The translations under genes and the position numbers were made by a program. Shown piece by piece: positions 47,441-56,060 of a stretch of DNA of 64,000 nt (within the stretch, counting starts at the first letter, position 1; each line of letters opens with the position of its first letter). The notes beneath the pieces are model-generated. The model saw only the letters and a program-made list of their open reading frames with translations. It was not told the origin of the DNA and ran no database searches. The stretch is from JALOKP01 sp963800865. Its GTDB lineage: Bacteria; Acidobacteriota; Polarisedimenticolia; J045. The stretch lies in NCBI GenBank assembly GCA_963800865.1, contig CAWDCL010000004.1:1178001-1242000 (forward strand). Direction: 5' to 3'.

Positions 47441-50212
47441 TCAGCCGACCGTCGTCGTCGCGCTCGCCGCGCCGGCGGGATGGCCCGCATGGGTGCCCAG
47501 CGACGCCAGTCGCCGCAGCGTCGCGCCGAGCTCCGCCAGCGAGCAGGGCTTGCTGAGCACGACCGTGAGGCGGTCCTTCGCCGCCTCTTCCAGTTCCGCC
47601 GCGGCGCCGTGACCGGTCAGGAAGCAGACCGGCAGCCCGGAGCAGCGCGCGCGCATCGCGGCCGCGACCTCGAGCCCCGAGCCGTCGCCCAGGCGCACGT
47701 CGGTGACGAGCACTGCCGATCCCGACGGGATCGAAAGCGCGCGCGCTTCCGCGACCCCGCCCGCGACCACGACGCGGTAGCCCAGCAGGGTCAGCCCGGC
47801 GGCCAGCGCCTCGCGCACGCTCTCGTCGTCCTCCACCAGGAGGATGGTCGTGTCGTCGCTGGCCACGCGCCACGCCGCCGGCTCGAGCTGCGGCGCCGCG
47901 GCCTGCCGGCACGGCGGCAGGTAGAGCGAGAAGCGCGTCCCGCGGCCGGGCGCGCTCTCGACCTCGATCGCGCCGCCGTGCTGGGCGACGATGCCGTGCG
48001 CGGTGGCGAGTCCCAGCCCGGTGCCGCGGCCGGTCCCCTTGGTCGTGAAGAACGGCTCGAAGATCCGGTCGAGGATCTCGACCGGAATCCCGTTGCCGGT
48101 GTCCTCGGCGCGCACCACGACCCAGCTTCCCGGCGAGAGTCCGACCAGCCGGCGGGCCTGCTCCTCGTCGAGCGCCTGGGTTTCGGTCGCGATCGTGAAG
48201 CGCCCCCCCTCGGGCATCGCGTCGCGCGCGTTGGTCGCGAGGTTGATCAGGACCTGCTGCAGCTGGACGCGGTCGGCCAGGATCGTCCCGGCCGAACCGA
48301 GCCGCAGCTCCAGCCGGATCCGCTCGCCGAGCAGCGGCTGCAGCAGGCGGCGGGTGTCGGCGATCAGCTCGTCGACGTCGAGCGGGGCGCGCTGCAGCGG
48401 CTGCTGGCGCCCGAACAGGAGCAGCTGGCGCGCCAGCGCGGCGCCGTGCATCGAGGCCTTGCGGAGGTGCTCGAACGCCTCGGCCGGCCGGACGGCGGCC
48501 CCGCCGGCCAGCATCTCGGCATAGCCCAGGATGACCTGCAGGATGTTGTTGAACTCGTGGGCGACGCCGGTCGCGAGCCGGCCCATCGCTTCCAGCTTCT
48601 GGCTCTGCTGCAGCTGCTCGGCCAGCTCGCGCTCGGCGGTCATGTCGACCCCGACGACGACGATCCGGCCGTCGCGCTCGAGCTCGCCCAGCGCGCTGAA
48701 GAAGAAACCGATCGTCAGCTCGCGGCCGTCGCGCCCGTGGATCGCAAAGGGCATCCCCTCGACCGGCGGCGCGCTGGTGGCGGCGGCCCCGAGCGCCTCG
48801 CGGAAGGTGCGCGCCGCGTCGCCGAGCAGGCGGTCCCAGAGCTTGCCGTCCCCCGTCACCTCGCCGCGCGCGAAGCCGGTCAACCGCTCGGCGGCGCGGT
48901 TCCAGAGGCTCACCCGGCCGTCCCCGTCGACGACGGCGATGAAGGCGGCCGTGGTCTCGATCATCTGCTCCTGGAACCGGAGCAGGGCGGTCTGCCGCTC
49001 GAACGCGGCGGCCAGCTGGCGCTGCGCGCGGCGCAGCTCGCTGATGTCGCGCAGCACCCATTGCATCGCCGGCGCGTCGCGGAACTCGACGCGCGTCGCC
49101 TCCGCCTCGACCTCGCGCTGCCGGCCGTCGAGGCCGCGCACGGTCAGCTCGCAGGGGCCGGCCGGGGCGGACGGCGGAAGGCCGAGGTCGTCGAGGCCCA
49201 GCCCCTCGAGCGGCCGGTCGGGGGCCCCCGCGAGGAAGCGCCGCGCGGCGCGGTTCGAGTAGGCGATCGATCCGCCCGCGGCGACCAGCACCGCCTCCGG
49301 GAGTGCCTCGAGCTGGTGCCAGTAGGCCTCGAGCAGCCGGGTCCGGCCGCGGGCGAGGAAGACCCGTGAGGCCGCTCCGCCGGCGATCGCCAGCGCGGCG
49401 AGCGCGGCCGCGGCGTAGAGCGCGAGCTGGGCCCAGTCGGGCGGCACCGAGGCGTGCAGCCACTTGACCTCGATCCGCTCGAGCGTCCCGCCGCGGGCGA
49501 GCTCGCTCAGCGTCGCGTCGAACAGCGGGAGCAGCTCGGGCCGCGCCGGATTGAGCGGATAGGCGAGCCGGGCGCGCGTCACGAGCCAGGGGCCGCCCCA
49601 GCGCCGCGGGATCGCCAGCTCGCCCTCGAAGCGCTCGGAGATCAGCGCGACGCTGTTGAAGTAGTCGTTGAGAACGGCGTCGACCTCGCCGCGCTGCAGC
49701 GCCTCGAACGACGCGATCGTCTCGGCGAACGGCACGACCTCGATCCCGGCGCGGCCGCGCGCCAGGTTCTGCGCCACCCGCTCGCCGGTCGCCCCGACCT
49801 TGACGCCGATCCGCCGTGCCGCTCCCGGGGACGGCCCGTCGGCGCGCACGACGTAGACCAGCCCGGTCTCCAGGTAGGGGCGCGAGAAGGAGAACCGGCC
49901 GCCGCGCTCGGGGGTGACGTAGAAGGCCCCGGCGGCCGTGTCGACGCGCCCGGCCGCCACCGCGTCGAGCGCTTCGGCGAAGGGCATCGTCACGAACTCG
50001 GGAGTCCACCCGTTGGCGGCGCAGATCAGCCGCAGCAGCTCGACGTCGAATCCGCTGAACTCGCCGTCGGGCGACGGGACCGCGAACGGCGCATACGGTG
50101 CGACGGCGATGTGCAGCACCCGCGGCTCGGGCGCGGGGCCGGAACCGGCGGCGCCGGCGGCCAGGCAGCAGCCGGCGAGGACCAGCAGCAGCGCGCCCCG
50201 CCGCCCGCTCAC
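47441..50212 (-). CDS. Hybrid sensor kinase with periplasmic solute-binding (SBP3) domain
   Basis: 923 aa. A signal peptide leads to a periplasmic SBP_bac_3 domain (about 30-255; LHIAVAPYAPFAVPSPDGEFSGFDVELL), a ligand-binding fold typical of amino-acid receptors. One membrane helix (about 262-285) and two PAS domains (about 295-400 and 425-545) follow. Next are HisKA (H-box GVAHEFNNILQVILG), HATPase_c (FEPFFTTKGTGRGTGLGLA) and a receiver (ILLVEDDESVREAL; LVTDVRLGDGSG). The GTG start overlaps the stop of the next kinase upstream, so the pair is one operon. The ligand is unknown. Confidence 0.88.
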   Translation of the reverse strand: MSGRRGALLLVLAGCCLAAGAAGSGPAPEPRVLHIAVAPYAPFAVPSPDGEFSGFDVELLRLICAANGWTPEFVTMPFAEALDAVAAGRVDTAAGAFYVTPERGGRFSFSRPYLETGLVYVVRADGPSPGAARRIGVKVGATGERVAQNLARGRAGIEVVPFAETIASFEALQRGEVDAVLNDYFNSVALISERFEGELAIPRRWGGPWLVTRARLAYPLNPARPELLPLFDATLSELARGGTLERIEVKWLHASVPPDWAQLALYAAAALAALAIAGGAASRVFLARGRTRLLEAYWHQLEALPEAVLVAAGGSIAYSNRAARRFLAGAPDRPLEGLGLDDLGLPPSAPAGPCELTVRGLDGRQREVEAEATRVEFRDAPAMQWVLRDISELRRAQRQLAAAFERQTALLRFQEQMIETTAAFIAVVDGDGRVSLWNRAAERLTGFARGEVTGDGKLWDRLLGDAARTFREALGAAATSAPPVEGMPFAIHGRDGRELTIGFFFSALGELERDGRIVVVGVDMTAERELAEQLQQSQKLEAMGRLATGVAHEFNNILQVILGYAEMLAGGAAVRPAEAFEHLRKASMHGAALARQLLLFGRQQPLQRAPLDVDELIADTRRLLQPLLGERIRLELRLGSAGTILADRVQLQQVLINLATNARDAMPEGGRFTIATETQALDEEQARRLVGLSPGSWVVVRAEDTGNGIPVEILDRIFEPFFTTKGTGRGTGLGLATAHGIVAQHGGAIEVESAPGRGTRFSLYLPPCRQAAAPQLEPAAWRVASDDTTILLVEDDESVREALAAGLTLLGYRVVVAGGVAEARALSIPSGSAVLVTDVRLGDGSGLEVAAAMRARCSGLPVCFLTGHGAAAELEEAAKDRLTVVLSKPCSLAELGATLRRLASLGTHAGHPAGAASATTTVG

Positions 50213-53200
50213 GCGAGGGCCCCCGCCCGCGCCCAGCGTCCGATCGCGGCGGCCAGGTCCTCGCTGCGGACCGGCTTGCTGATGTAGTCGTCCATCCCCG
50301 CCGCCAGGCAGCGCTCCCGGTCCTCGCTCAGCGCGTGGGCGGTCATCGCCACGATCGGCAGCCGGCGGCCGGGCGGCTCGGTCGCGCGCAGGGCGGCGGC
50401 CAGCTCGTAGCCGTCCATCTCCGGCATCTGGATGTCGCTGAAGACGAGGTCGTAGGCCTTTGCGGCGAGCGCGTCGAGGGCCTGGCGGCCGTTCGCGGCG
50501 AGGTCGACGCGGTGCCCCATCCGCTCGAGCATCCGCGTCGCGACCCGCTGGTTGACCGGGTTGTCCTCGACCAGCAGGATCCGCAGCGGCGCGCCGTCGG
50601 GAACGGCGCGCGTGCCGACGCGCTGCTGCTGCGGCACCGCCGCTGCCGGCTCGCCGCCCAGCGCGCCTTCGAGCGCCTGGGCGAGCGCGACCATGCGGAC
50701 CGGCTTGACGACCTGCGCGATCGGCCCGAGGTCCGGCGGGAGCGGTTGGCTGCGCTGGTGAACCGTGGTCAGGAAGACGATCGGCAGCGTGGCGAGCCCC
50801 GGTTCGGCGCGCAGCGCGCGCGCCAGCGCGATCCCGTCGTCGTGGCCGAGGCAGCGGTCGAGCAGCGCCAGCGCGGGCCTCTGCCCGGCCGCGGCCAGCT
50901 CGCGCGCGCAGGCGAGCGCCCCGCGCGCGTCGCCGGCCGGCAGCGCGAGTCCGCCCCAGTGCGCGACGATCGCTGCCAGCGTGGAGCGCGCGGCGGCGTT
51001 GTCGTCGGCGAGCAGGATGCCGGGGGCCTCCGCCGATTCGGCGAACGGCCGGAGCGGCGCGGCGCCCGGCGCTTCCGCCGCCGGCGGCAGCTCGAGTTCG
51101 ACGGAGAAGGTCGAGCCGACGCCGGGCGTGCTCTCGACGCCGATCGAACCGTGCATCAGCTCGACCAGCTGCCGGCTGATCGCCAGCCCCAGTCCCGTGC
51201 CCCCGTAGCGGCGGGTGGTCGAGGCGTCGACCTGGCTGAAGGAGCGGAAGAGCAGGTCGCGCCGGTCGGCCGGGATTCCGATCCCGGTGTCCCGGACCTC
51301 GATCCGCACGTGGACCGGCCCGCCAGCGGCCGGCGTGACCACCGCCGCGAGCACGACCTGCCCCTTCTCGGTGAACTTGATCCCGTTGGAGGCCAGGTTG
51401 ATCAGGACCTGCCGCAGCCGGGTCGGGTCGCCGCGCAGCCCGGTCGGCGCGCCCGGGTCGAGGTCGAGCACCAGCTCGAGCCCCTTCTCCTCGGCGCGCT
51501 GCGCGATCACGCCGGCCGTTTCCTCGAGCAGCAGCCGCAGGTCGAAGTCGACCTCTTCCAGCTCCAGCCGGCCGGCCTCGATCTTCGAGTAGTCGAGCAC
51601 GTCGTTGACCAGCGAGAGCAGCGTCTCGCCGCAGCTGCGCAGCATCGCCAGCAGCTCGCGCTGGTCGGCGTCGAGCCTCGTTTCCAGCAGCAGGCCCGAG
51701 AGGCCGATGATCCCGTTGAGCGGCGTGCGGATCTCGTGGCTGGTGTTGGCGATGAACTGCGACTTGACCTGCGCCGCCTCGAGCGCCGCGTTGCGCGCCT
51801 CGAGCAGCTGCTCGCTCTGGCGGGCGAGCTCGGCCTCGGCCCGGCGGCGATCGGTCACGTCGCGAACGAAGGAGAGCACCGCGGGGCGCCCGTTCCAGTC
51901 GAGGCTCGAGGCCACGACCTCGACATCGATGAGCGCGCCATCGCGGTGCCGGTACCGGCGGGCGAGCTGGATCGGGCCCTCGGTGCGGACCCGTTCGATG
52001 TTCCCGGCGACGCCCTCTGCGCCGGGCTCGAGCAGGTCCGCGAGCGTCAGCCGGACCAGTTCGTCCGGCGCGTAGCCGAGCCACCGGGTCATGAACGGGT
52101 TGGCGGCCAGGATCCGCAGCGACTCGGCATCGAGGATGAAGACCGCTTCCGGCGCGTTCTCGAACATCGCGCGGAAACGCGTCTCGGAGGCCGACAGCCG
52201 CGCGGTCGCGGCGCGCCCCTCGGAGAACACGAAGTGCACCCCGATCACCAGCAGCGAGAGCACGGCCGCGAGGCCGATCCCGACGAGCCGAGCGTCGGCC
52301 ACGCGCCGTTCCCAGCGGCGTGCGTCGATGTCGACGCCGAGCACCGCGACCGTTCGTCCGGTCCGCGCCTCCCGGATCGGCACGAGGGCCGAGATCCAGT
52401 TGCCCCAGGCGTCGGCCAGCGGTCCCTCGACGAACGCCGCGCCGCGGCCGCCCAGCAGCGCGACCATCTCGGGCGAGGCGTCGTCGTACGGGTCGCCGGG
52501 CAGCGAGGCATCGGGAGAGTCCTCGGGCTCGGAGTCGGCGAGGAAGGTGACACCGCCCGGCGCGGCCCGCAGCAGGTAGGCGAACCGGCAACCCGGCGTG
52601 GCGAAGCGAACGGCCGAAAGCCGGCTCTTCGTCGCCCGGTAGGCGGTCGTGCCGCCGTCCGCCGCGCTCCCGCCCAGGTCGGCCAGCTCGACGGCGGGCC
52701 ACGCGGCGGCGGCGGTGCGCGCGTGGGTGAGGAGCTCTTCGCGCGCCCTCCGGTTCTCCGCGCGGCCGAGGTGCTGCGTCCCGATGAACGTGACGCCGAG
52801 CAGCAGCGGGAAGGCGATCGTGGTCAGGTGCACGCCGGGTGCCCACGCGCCCAGCCCGGACGGCTTGACCGCCGCGCGCGGCGCGGTCAGGGCGCGGCGC
52901 GCGGCGACCGCCAGCGCGAACGCCGACAGCACGCGCGGCACCAGGACCGGGAGCAGGGTGACCCGCGGGAGCAGCCCGTGGTCGAGCAGGGGGCCGGCGA
53001 GCGAGGCGCCGAAGTCGCCGAAGATCCCGTCGAACAGCGCGAGTCCCCCGAGCGCCAGGGCGGCGAGCGCGCAGCCGCGGCTGCGCAGCGTGGCCCGACG
53101 CTGCCAGGCCACGGCGAAGGCCGCCGCGCCGGCGAGCGCAGCGGGCAGGAAGAGCAGCCCTTCCAGCGCGGCGTGCACCGCGTCGGGGCCAAGCGGCCAG

Positions 53201-53541
53201 CAAGCCACCGGAGCGAGCAACCACGGGGCCAGTGCGGCCAGCGGCAGCAGCCCGCCCCCCGCCGCGTGCCAGCCCAGGCGCGCGAACTGGGCGAGCGAGG
53301 CGCCCGCGAGGAACAGCAGCACCAGTCCGAGCACCTCGAAACGCGCCGTCGGATCGAGCGCGGGGCCCAGCAGGTCGGCCCACTGGTGCAGCGCGGAGAA
53401 GGCGCCGAACGCGCCGAGCCACGACCATGCGACGGGCAGCGACGGCCGGGTGGTGCGCGCGAGCAGGCAGACCACGGCGAGCACGGCCAGCCCGAGGCCG
53501 TACAGGAAGAGCAGGTAATCGGTCTGCCCCGCGAGCAGCAC
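50209..53541 (-). CDS. Hybrid sensor histidine kinase with seven-transmembrane-type input and two receivers
   Basis: A 1110-aa BarA/ArcB-like kinase. Residues 1-215 contain about seven hydrophobic segments, and a further pair at about 232-250 and 425-445 encloses a periplasmic region. PAS (about 460-575), HisKA with H-box NTSHEIRTPLNGIIGLS (about 600), and HATPase_c (NGIKFTEKGQV, FSQVDASTTRRYGGTGLGLAIS) follow. There are two receiver domains; the second is canonical (LVEDNPVNQRVA, LVFSDIQMPEMDG, KPVRSED), the first has a plausible Asp in LALLDRCLG. No Hpt domain is seen. The GTG start at 53541 has a GGAGG about 10 nt upstream. Confidence 0.88.
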   Translation of the reverse strand: MLLAGQTDYLLFLYGLGLAVLAVVCLLARTTRPSLPVAWSWLGAFGAFSALHQWADLLGPALDPTARFEVLGLVLLFLAGASLAQFARLGWHAAGGGLLPLAALAPWLLAPVACWPLGPDAVHAALEGLLFLPAALAGAAAFAVAWQRRATLRSRGCALAALALGGLALFDGIFGDFGASLAGPLLDHGLLPRVTLLPVLVPRVLSAFALAVAARRALTAPRAAVKPSGLGAWAPGVHLTTIAFPLLLGVTFIGTQHLGRAENRRAREELLTHARTAAAAWPAVELADLGGSAADGGTTAYRATKSRLSAVRFATPGCRFAYLLRAAPGGVTFLADSEPEDSPDASLPGDPYDDASPEMVALLGGRGAAFVEGPLADAWGNWISALVPIREARTGRTVAVLGVDIDARRWERRVADARLVGIGLAAVLSLLVIGVHFVFSEGRAATARLSASETRFRAMFENAPEAVFILDAESLRILAANPFMTRWLGYAPDELVRLTLADLLEPGAEGVAGNIERVRTEGPIQLARRYRHRDGALIDVEVVASSLDWNGRPAVLSFVRDVTDRRRAEAELARQSEQLLEARNAALEAAQVKSQFIANTSHEIRTPLNGIIGLSGLLLETRLDADQRELLAMLRSCGETLLSLVNDVLDYSKIEAGRLELEEVDFDLRLLLEETAGVIAQRAEEKGLELVLDLDPGAPTGLRGDPTRLRQVLINLASNGIKFTEKGQVVLAAVVTPAAGGPVHVRIEVRDTGIGIPADRRDLLFRSFSQVDASTTRRYGGTGLGLAISRQLVELMHGSIGVESTPGVGSTFSVELELPPAAEAPGAAPLRPFAESAEAPGILLADDNAAARSTLAAIVAHWGGLALPAGDARGALACARELAAAGQRPALALLDRCLGHDDGIALARALRAEPGLATLPIVFLTTVHQRSQPLPPDLGPIAQVVKPVRMVALAQALEGALGGEPAAAVPQQQRVGTRAVPDGAPLRILLVEDNPVNQRVATRMLERMGHRVDLAANGRQALDALAAKAYDLVFSDIQMPEMDGYELAAALRATEPPGRRLPIVAMTAHALSEDRERCLAAGMDDYISKPVRSEDLAAAIGRWARAGALA

Positions 53542-53824
53542 GAACGGTACGCGCCTCCGTCGCCTTGGTGCGGTGCCGCCGGCCCGTCGATCCGCGTCGG
53601 CCGGGACCCGCCCGGAGGACTCATCGGCCGCCCGCGCCCCGCGCTACAGGGCCAACCGCCGCGATTTCTCGCGGACCATTCCGAACGATCCGGAACGCGG
53701 TGCGGGCTGCCGTTCCCCGCCTCGTGGAATCTCCCGGGCCGCAGTCCCTCCGGCGGCGTATCTCCTACACCTCCCGGCGGCGGTGGCTTTCGGCCGATCG
53801 GCGGGCGGTGTCGCGGGAGGCGGG
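53542..53824. other. Divergent intergenic region before the hemolysin-III gene
   Basis: About 280 bp with short inverted repeats (for example CCGCGA/TCGCGG near 53661-53676 and CCGAACGATCCGGAAC near 53683-53698). It was checked for a GEMM-type c-di-GMP riboswitch and none could be supported. No tRNA or terminator was recognised. Confidence 0.35.
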
Positions 53825-54532
53825 ATGGCTGCGGCCAGCGGTCTGCGCGTTGCAACGGCGTCCCGGACGGCGCCCGCCCCGGCGGGCCTGTGGCCCTGGA
53901 CGACCGAGACCCCGGGCGAGCGCCTGGCCAACGTCGCGACCCATGGCGTGGGGTTGCTCCTCGCCGCGTCGGCCTGGGCGGCCATGCAGGAGGCGGCCCT
54001 CCGGGCGCGCGCTCCGGGCGCCGGCGCGAGCGTGGCGGTCTTCGGGGCCGCGCTGCTCGCCGTCTACGCGGCCTCCACGCTCTATCACGCCGCGTCGTCC
54101 CCGCGCCTCCGGGTCCGCCTGCGGCGCCTCGACAAGGCGGCGATCTACGTGCTGATCGCCGGGACCTACACGCCGTTCTGCCTGCTCGGCGTCGGCGGCG
54201 CGGGAGGCTGGTCGCTGCTCGCGTTCCAATGGGCGCTGGCCGCGGTCGGGATCGCGCTGCAGGTCCGCGGCCCCGGCCGCGTGGACCGCCTCTCGATCGG
54301 GCTGTACCTCGCCATGGGGTGGGCCGCGCTCCCCTTCATCCGTCCGATCGCCGACGCGCTCGGCGACGAGTGCGCCGCCTGGCTGGCGGTGGGGGGGATC
54401 GCCTACACCGTCGGCCTCGTCTTCTTCGCCGTGCGGCGCCCCTACGCCCACGCGATCTGGCACCTGTTCGTGCTCGCCGGCTCGGCCGCGCACGTTCACG
54501 CGGTGCTCAACTTCCTGCTGCCGCGCTGCTGA
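53825..54532 (+). CDS. Hemolysin III / YqfA (PAQR-like) membrane protein
   Basis: A 235-aa protein with seven membrane segments. The family motifs are ERLANVATHGVGLLLA (about 31-46), STLYHAAS, RLDKAAIYVLIAGTYTPFCLL (about 104-124), and HLFVLAGSAAHVHAVLNF at the end. Conserved Ser/His/Asp residues in these motifs form the putative metal-dependent hydrolase site of the PAQR/CREST superfamily. Despite the name it is not likely to be a toxin. GGGAGG precedes the ATG. Convergent with the EAL gene, 49 bp apart. Confidence 0.92.
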   Translation: MAAASGLRVATASRTAPAPAGLWPWTTETPGERLANVATHGVGLLLAASAWAAMQEAALRARAPGAGASVAVFGAALLAVYAASTLYHAASSPRLRVRLRRLDKAAIYVLIAGTYTPFCLLGVGGAGGWSLLAFQWALAAVGIALQVRGPGRVDRLSIGLYLAMGWAALPFIRPIADALGDECAAWLAVGGIAYTVGLVFFAVRRPYAHAIWHLFVLAGSAAHVHAVLNFLLPRC

Positions 54533-54581
54533 CCACGGGACCGGCGAGCGGTCGAGGGCTGGAAGAAGCCGTTCTGAGGGC

Positions 54582-55904
54582 TCAGAGCAGCGGACCGCCG
54601 CGCCCGAAGTAGAACCCCTGCGCGAACTGGATCCCGAGCTCGACCACCGTGTCGAACTCCTCCTTCACCTCGACTCCTTCGGCGATGACCCGCGCGCCGA
54701 GCTGGTCGGCCAGCGACTTCAGCGCCCGCAGCAGGACCTGCCGCGACGGGTCGCTGTGCACCGACTTGACCAGCGAGCGGTCGATCTTGATGAAGTCGGG
54801 CGAGAGTTCCATCAGCGCCGAGAGGCTGGAGTAGCCGGTCCCGGTGTCGTCGAGCGCGAAGCGGAACCCCATCGTGCGGTAGTGGTCGCGGAACTCGCGG
54901 AAGATCGCGTAGTTCTTGATCGCCTCGGCCTCGGAGATCTCGAAGATCACGTCGCGCGGGTGGAGTCCCACCGCCGAGAGCGTCTTGTCGAGCGCGCTGT
55001 CCTTGAAGTTCGGGTCGTGGATCGCGGACGGCAGGCAGTTGAGGAACAGCTTCCTCCCGGGTGGGAGCTTGCCGACCGCGCCCCGCAACGCGCTCTGGCG
55101 GCACATGCAGTCGAGCTCGAAGACGAGATCGGTCTGCTCGGCCATGCGGAAAAGCTCGGCCGGGCTGTGCAGCGGCGTGCCCCACGGCCCGCGGACCAGC
55201 GCCTCGTAGCCGTAGACCTGGCACGAGGGGAGGTGCACGATCTTCTCGTAGATGCTGCCGATCCGGTCGGCGAGCAGGACCTCGATGAACTCGCGCCGCG
55301 CGGCGAGCGCGGCGTTGCGGCGGTTCAGCTCGGCCGCCTCGCGCGCTTCGAGCAGGGCCTTGCCGATCAGCCGCTCGGCCTGCAGCGACGGGTTGTGCAT
55401 CGCCAGCGCGTGACCGACATGGAAGGTCTGCTGGTCCGGCATGTAGGGCGCGAGCACGCGCCGGCAGAGGCGCGGCATCTGCTCGGCCAGCTCGTCGGCG
55501 ATCGCCGGCAGCGTCTCGCGGTAGAAGTCGTAGTCGGAGCGGCGGCGGAACAGGAGCAGCGCGATCTGCTCGTGCGCGTTCCCCGGCAGCCGGCCGATCT
55601 CCTCGGGCGGGGCGTGCTGGCCGGCGACCTCGTACAGCTTGCGCTCGATCTCGTGCGCGACCTGGCCGTAGATCTTGGCCCCGTAGAGCCGGTCCACGGC
55701 CTCGAGCGGCGAGGTGTCGACCATCACCAGCCCCGCCGCACCGCACTGCACGAAGCGGGTGGCGATCTCCGCGAACAGGTCCTGTCCCGCGCCGGAGGTG
55801 GCGGTCGAGGGCGTCGGAGCGACGGGCGGCTCGGGCGGGGCCAGCGTTGTCGTCACGGAGCCTGCATCCCGCTGCGGCGGGTACGTGATCCCCTGCCGGG
55901 ACAT
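54582..55904 (-). CDS. EAL-domain cyclic-di-GMP phosphodiesterase
   Basis: A 440-aa soluble protein. The N-terminal part (about 40-165) is helical/GGDEF-like without a GGDEF motif. The EAL domain (about 195-440) has the signature YEALVRG, ELDCMC, FLNCLPS, FEISEAEAI, LDDTGTGYSS, FIKIDRSLV and AEGVE, so the catalytic Glu, Asn, Asp-Asp and Lys are present. It ends QGFYFGRGGPLL. It should hydrolyse c-di-GMP to pGpG. GGGGAGA precedes the ATG at 55904. It follows the hybrid kinase/hemolysin-III block and is divergent from the gamma-glutamyltransferase gene. Confidence 0.9.
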   Translation of the reverse strand: MSRQGITYPPQRDAGSVTTTLAPPEPPVAPTPSTATSGAGQDLFAEIATRFVQCGAAGLVMVDTSPLEAVDRLYGAKIYGQVAHEIERKLYEVAGQHAPPEEIGRLPGNAHEQIALLLFRRRSDYDFYRETLPAIADELAEQMPRLCRRVLAPYMPDQQTFHVGHALAMHNPSLQAERLIGKALLEAREAAELNRRNAALAARREFIEVLLADRIGSIYEKIVHLPSCQVYGYEALVRGPWGTPLHSPAELFRMAEQTDLVFELDCMCRQSALRGAVGKLPPGRKLFLNCLPSAIHDPNFKDSALDKTLSAVGLHPRDVIFEISEAEAIKNYAIFREFRDHYRTMGFRFALDDTGTGYSSLSALMELSPDFIKIDRSLVKSVHSDPSRQVLLRALKSLADQLGARVIAEGVEVKEEFDTVVELGIQFAQGFYFGRGGPLL

Positions 55905-56047
55905 TCGGTCTCCCCGGCGCTGTGCGTCAAGGTCCGCCGGGAGCCGCAGGCCGGCCGCCTCGGGCGGTGCGGCGGGTTCGCAGCGCACCGAGCCCGTCCA
56001 TTACCGTTCGCAGGCGGACGCGGCGCCCGCACGCCAGGGCGCATCGT

Positions 56048-56053
56048 TAGAAT
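56048..56053 (+). promoter_or_regulatory. -10 box TAGAAT for ggt
   Basis: TAGAAT ends 7 nt before the GTG at 56061, with no room for a Shine-Dalgarno. It supports 56061 rather than the ATG at 56100. Confidence 0.55.
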
Positions 56054-56060
56054 CGGGGGT

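Noticed and set aside
47441..53428. A continuous minus-strand open frame of about 1995 codons across both hybrid kinases
   Set aside because: It overlaps the upstream kinase out of frame; high GC makes long spurious open frames. The upstream portion has no protein motifs while the other frame has full kinase motifs.
53640..53740. Possible GEMM-type c-di-GMP riboswitch before the hemolysin-III gene
   Set aside because: A CAGGGCCAACC segment resembles part of the motif, but the paired GACGCAAAGCC half and both stems are missing.
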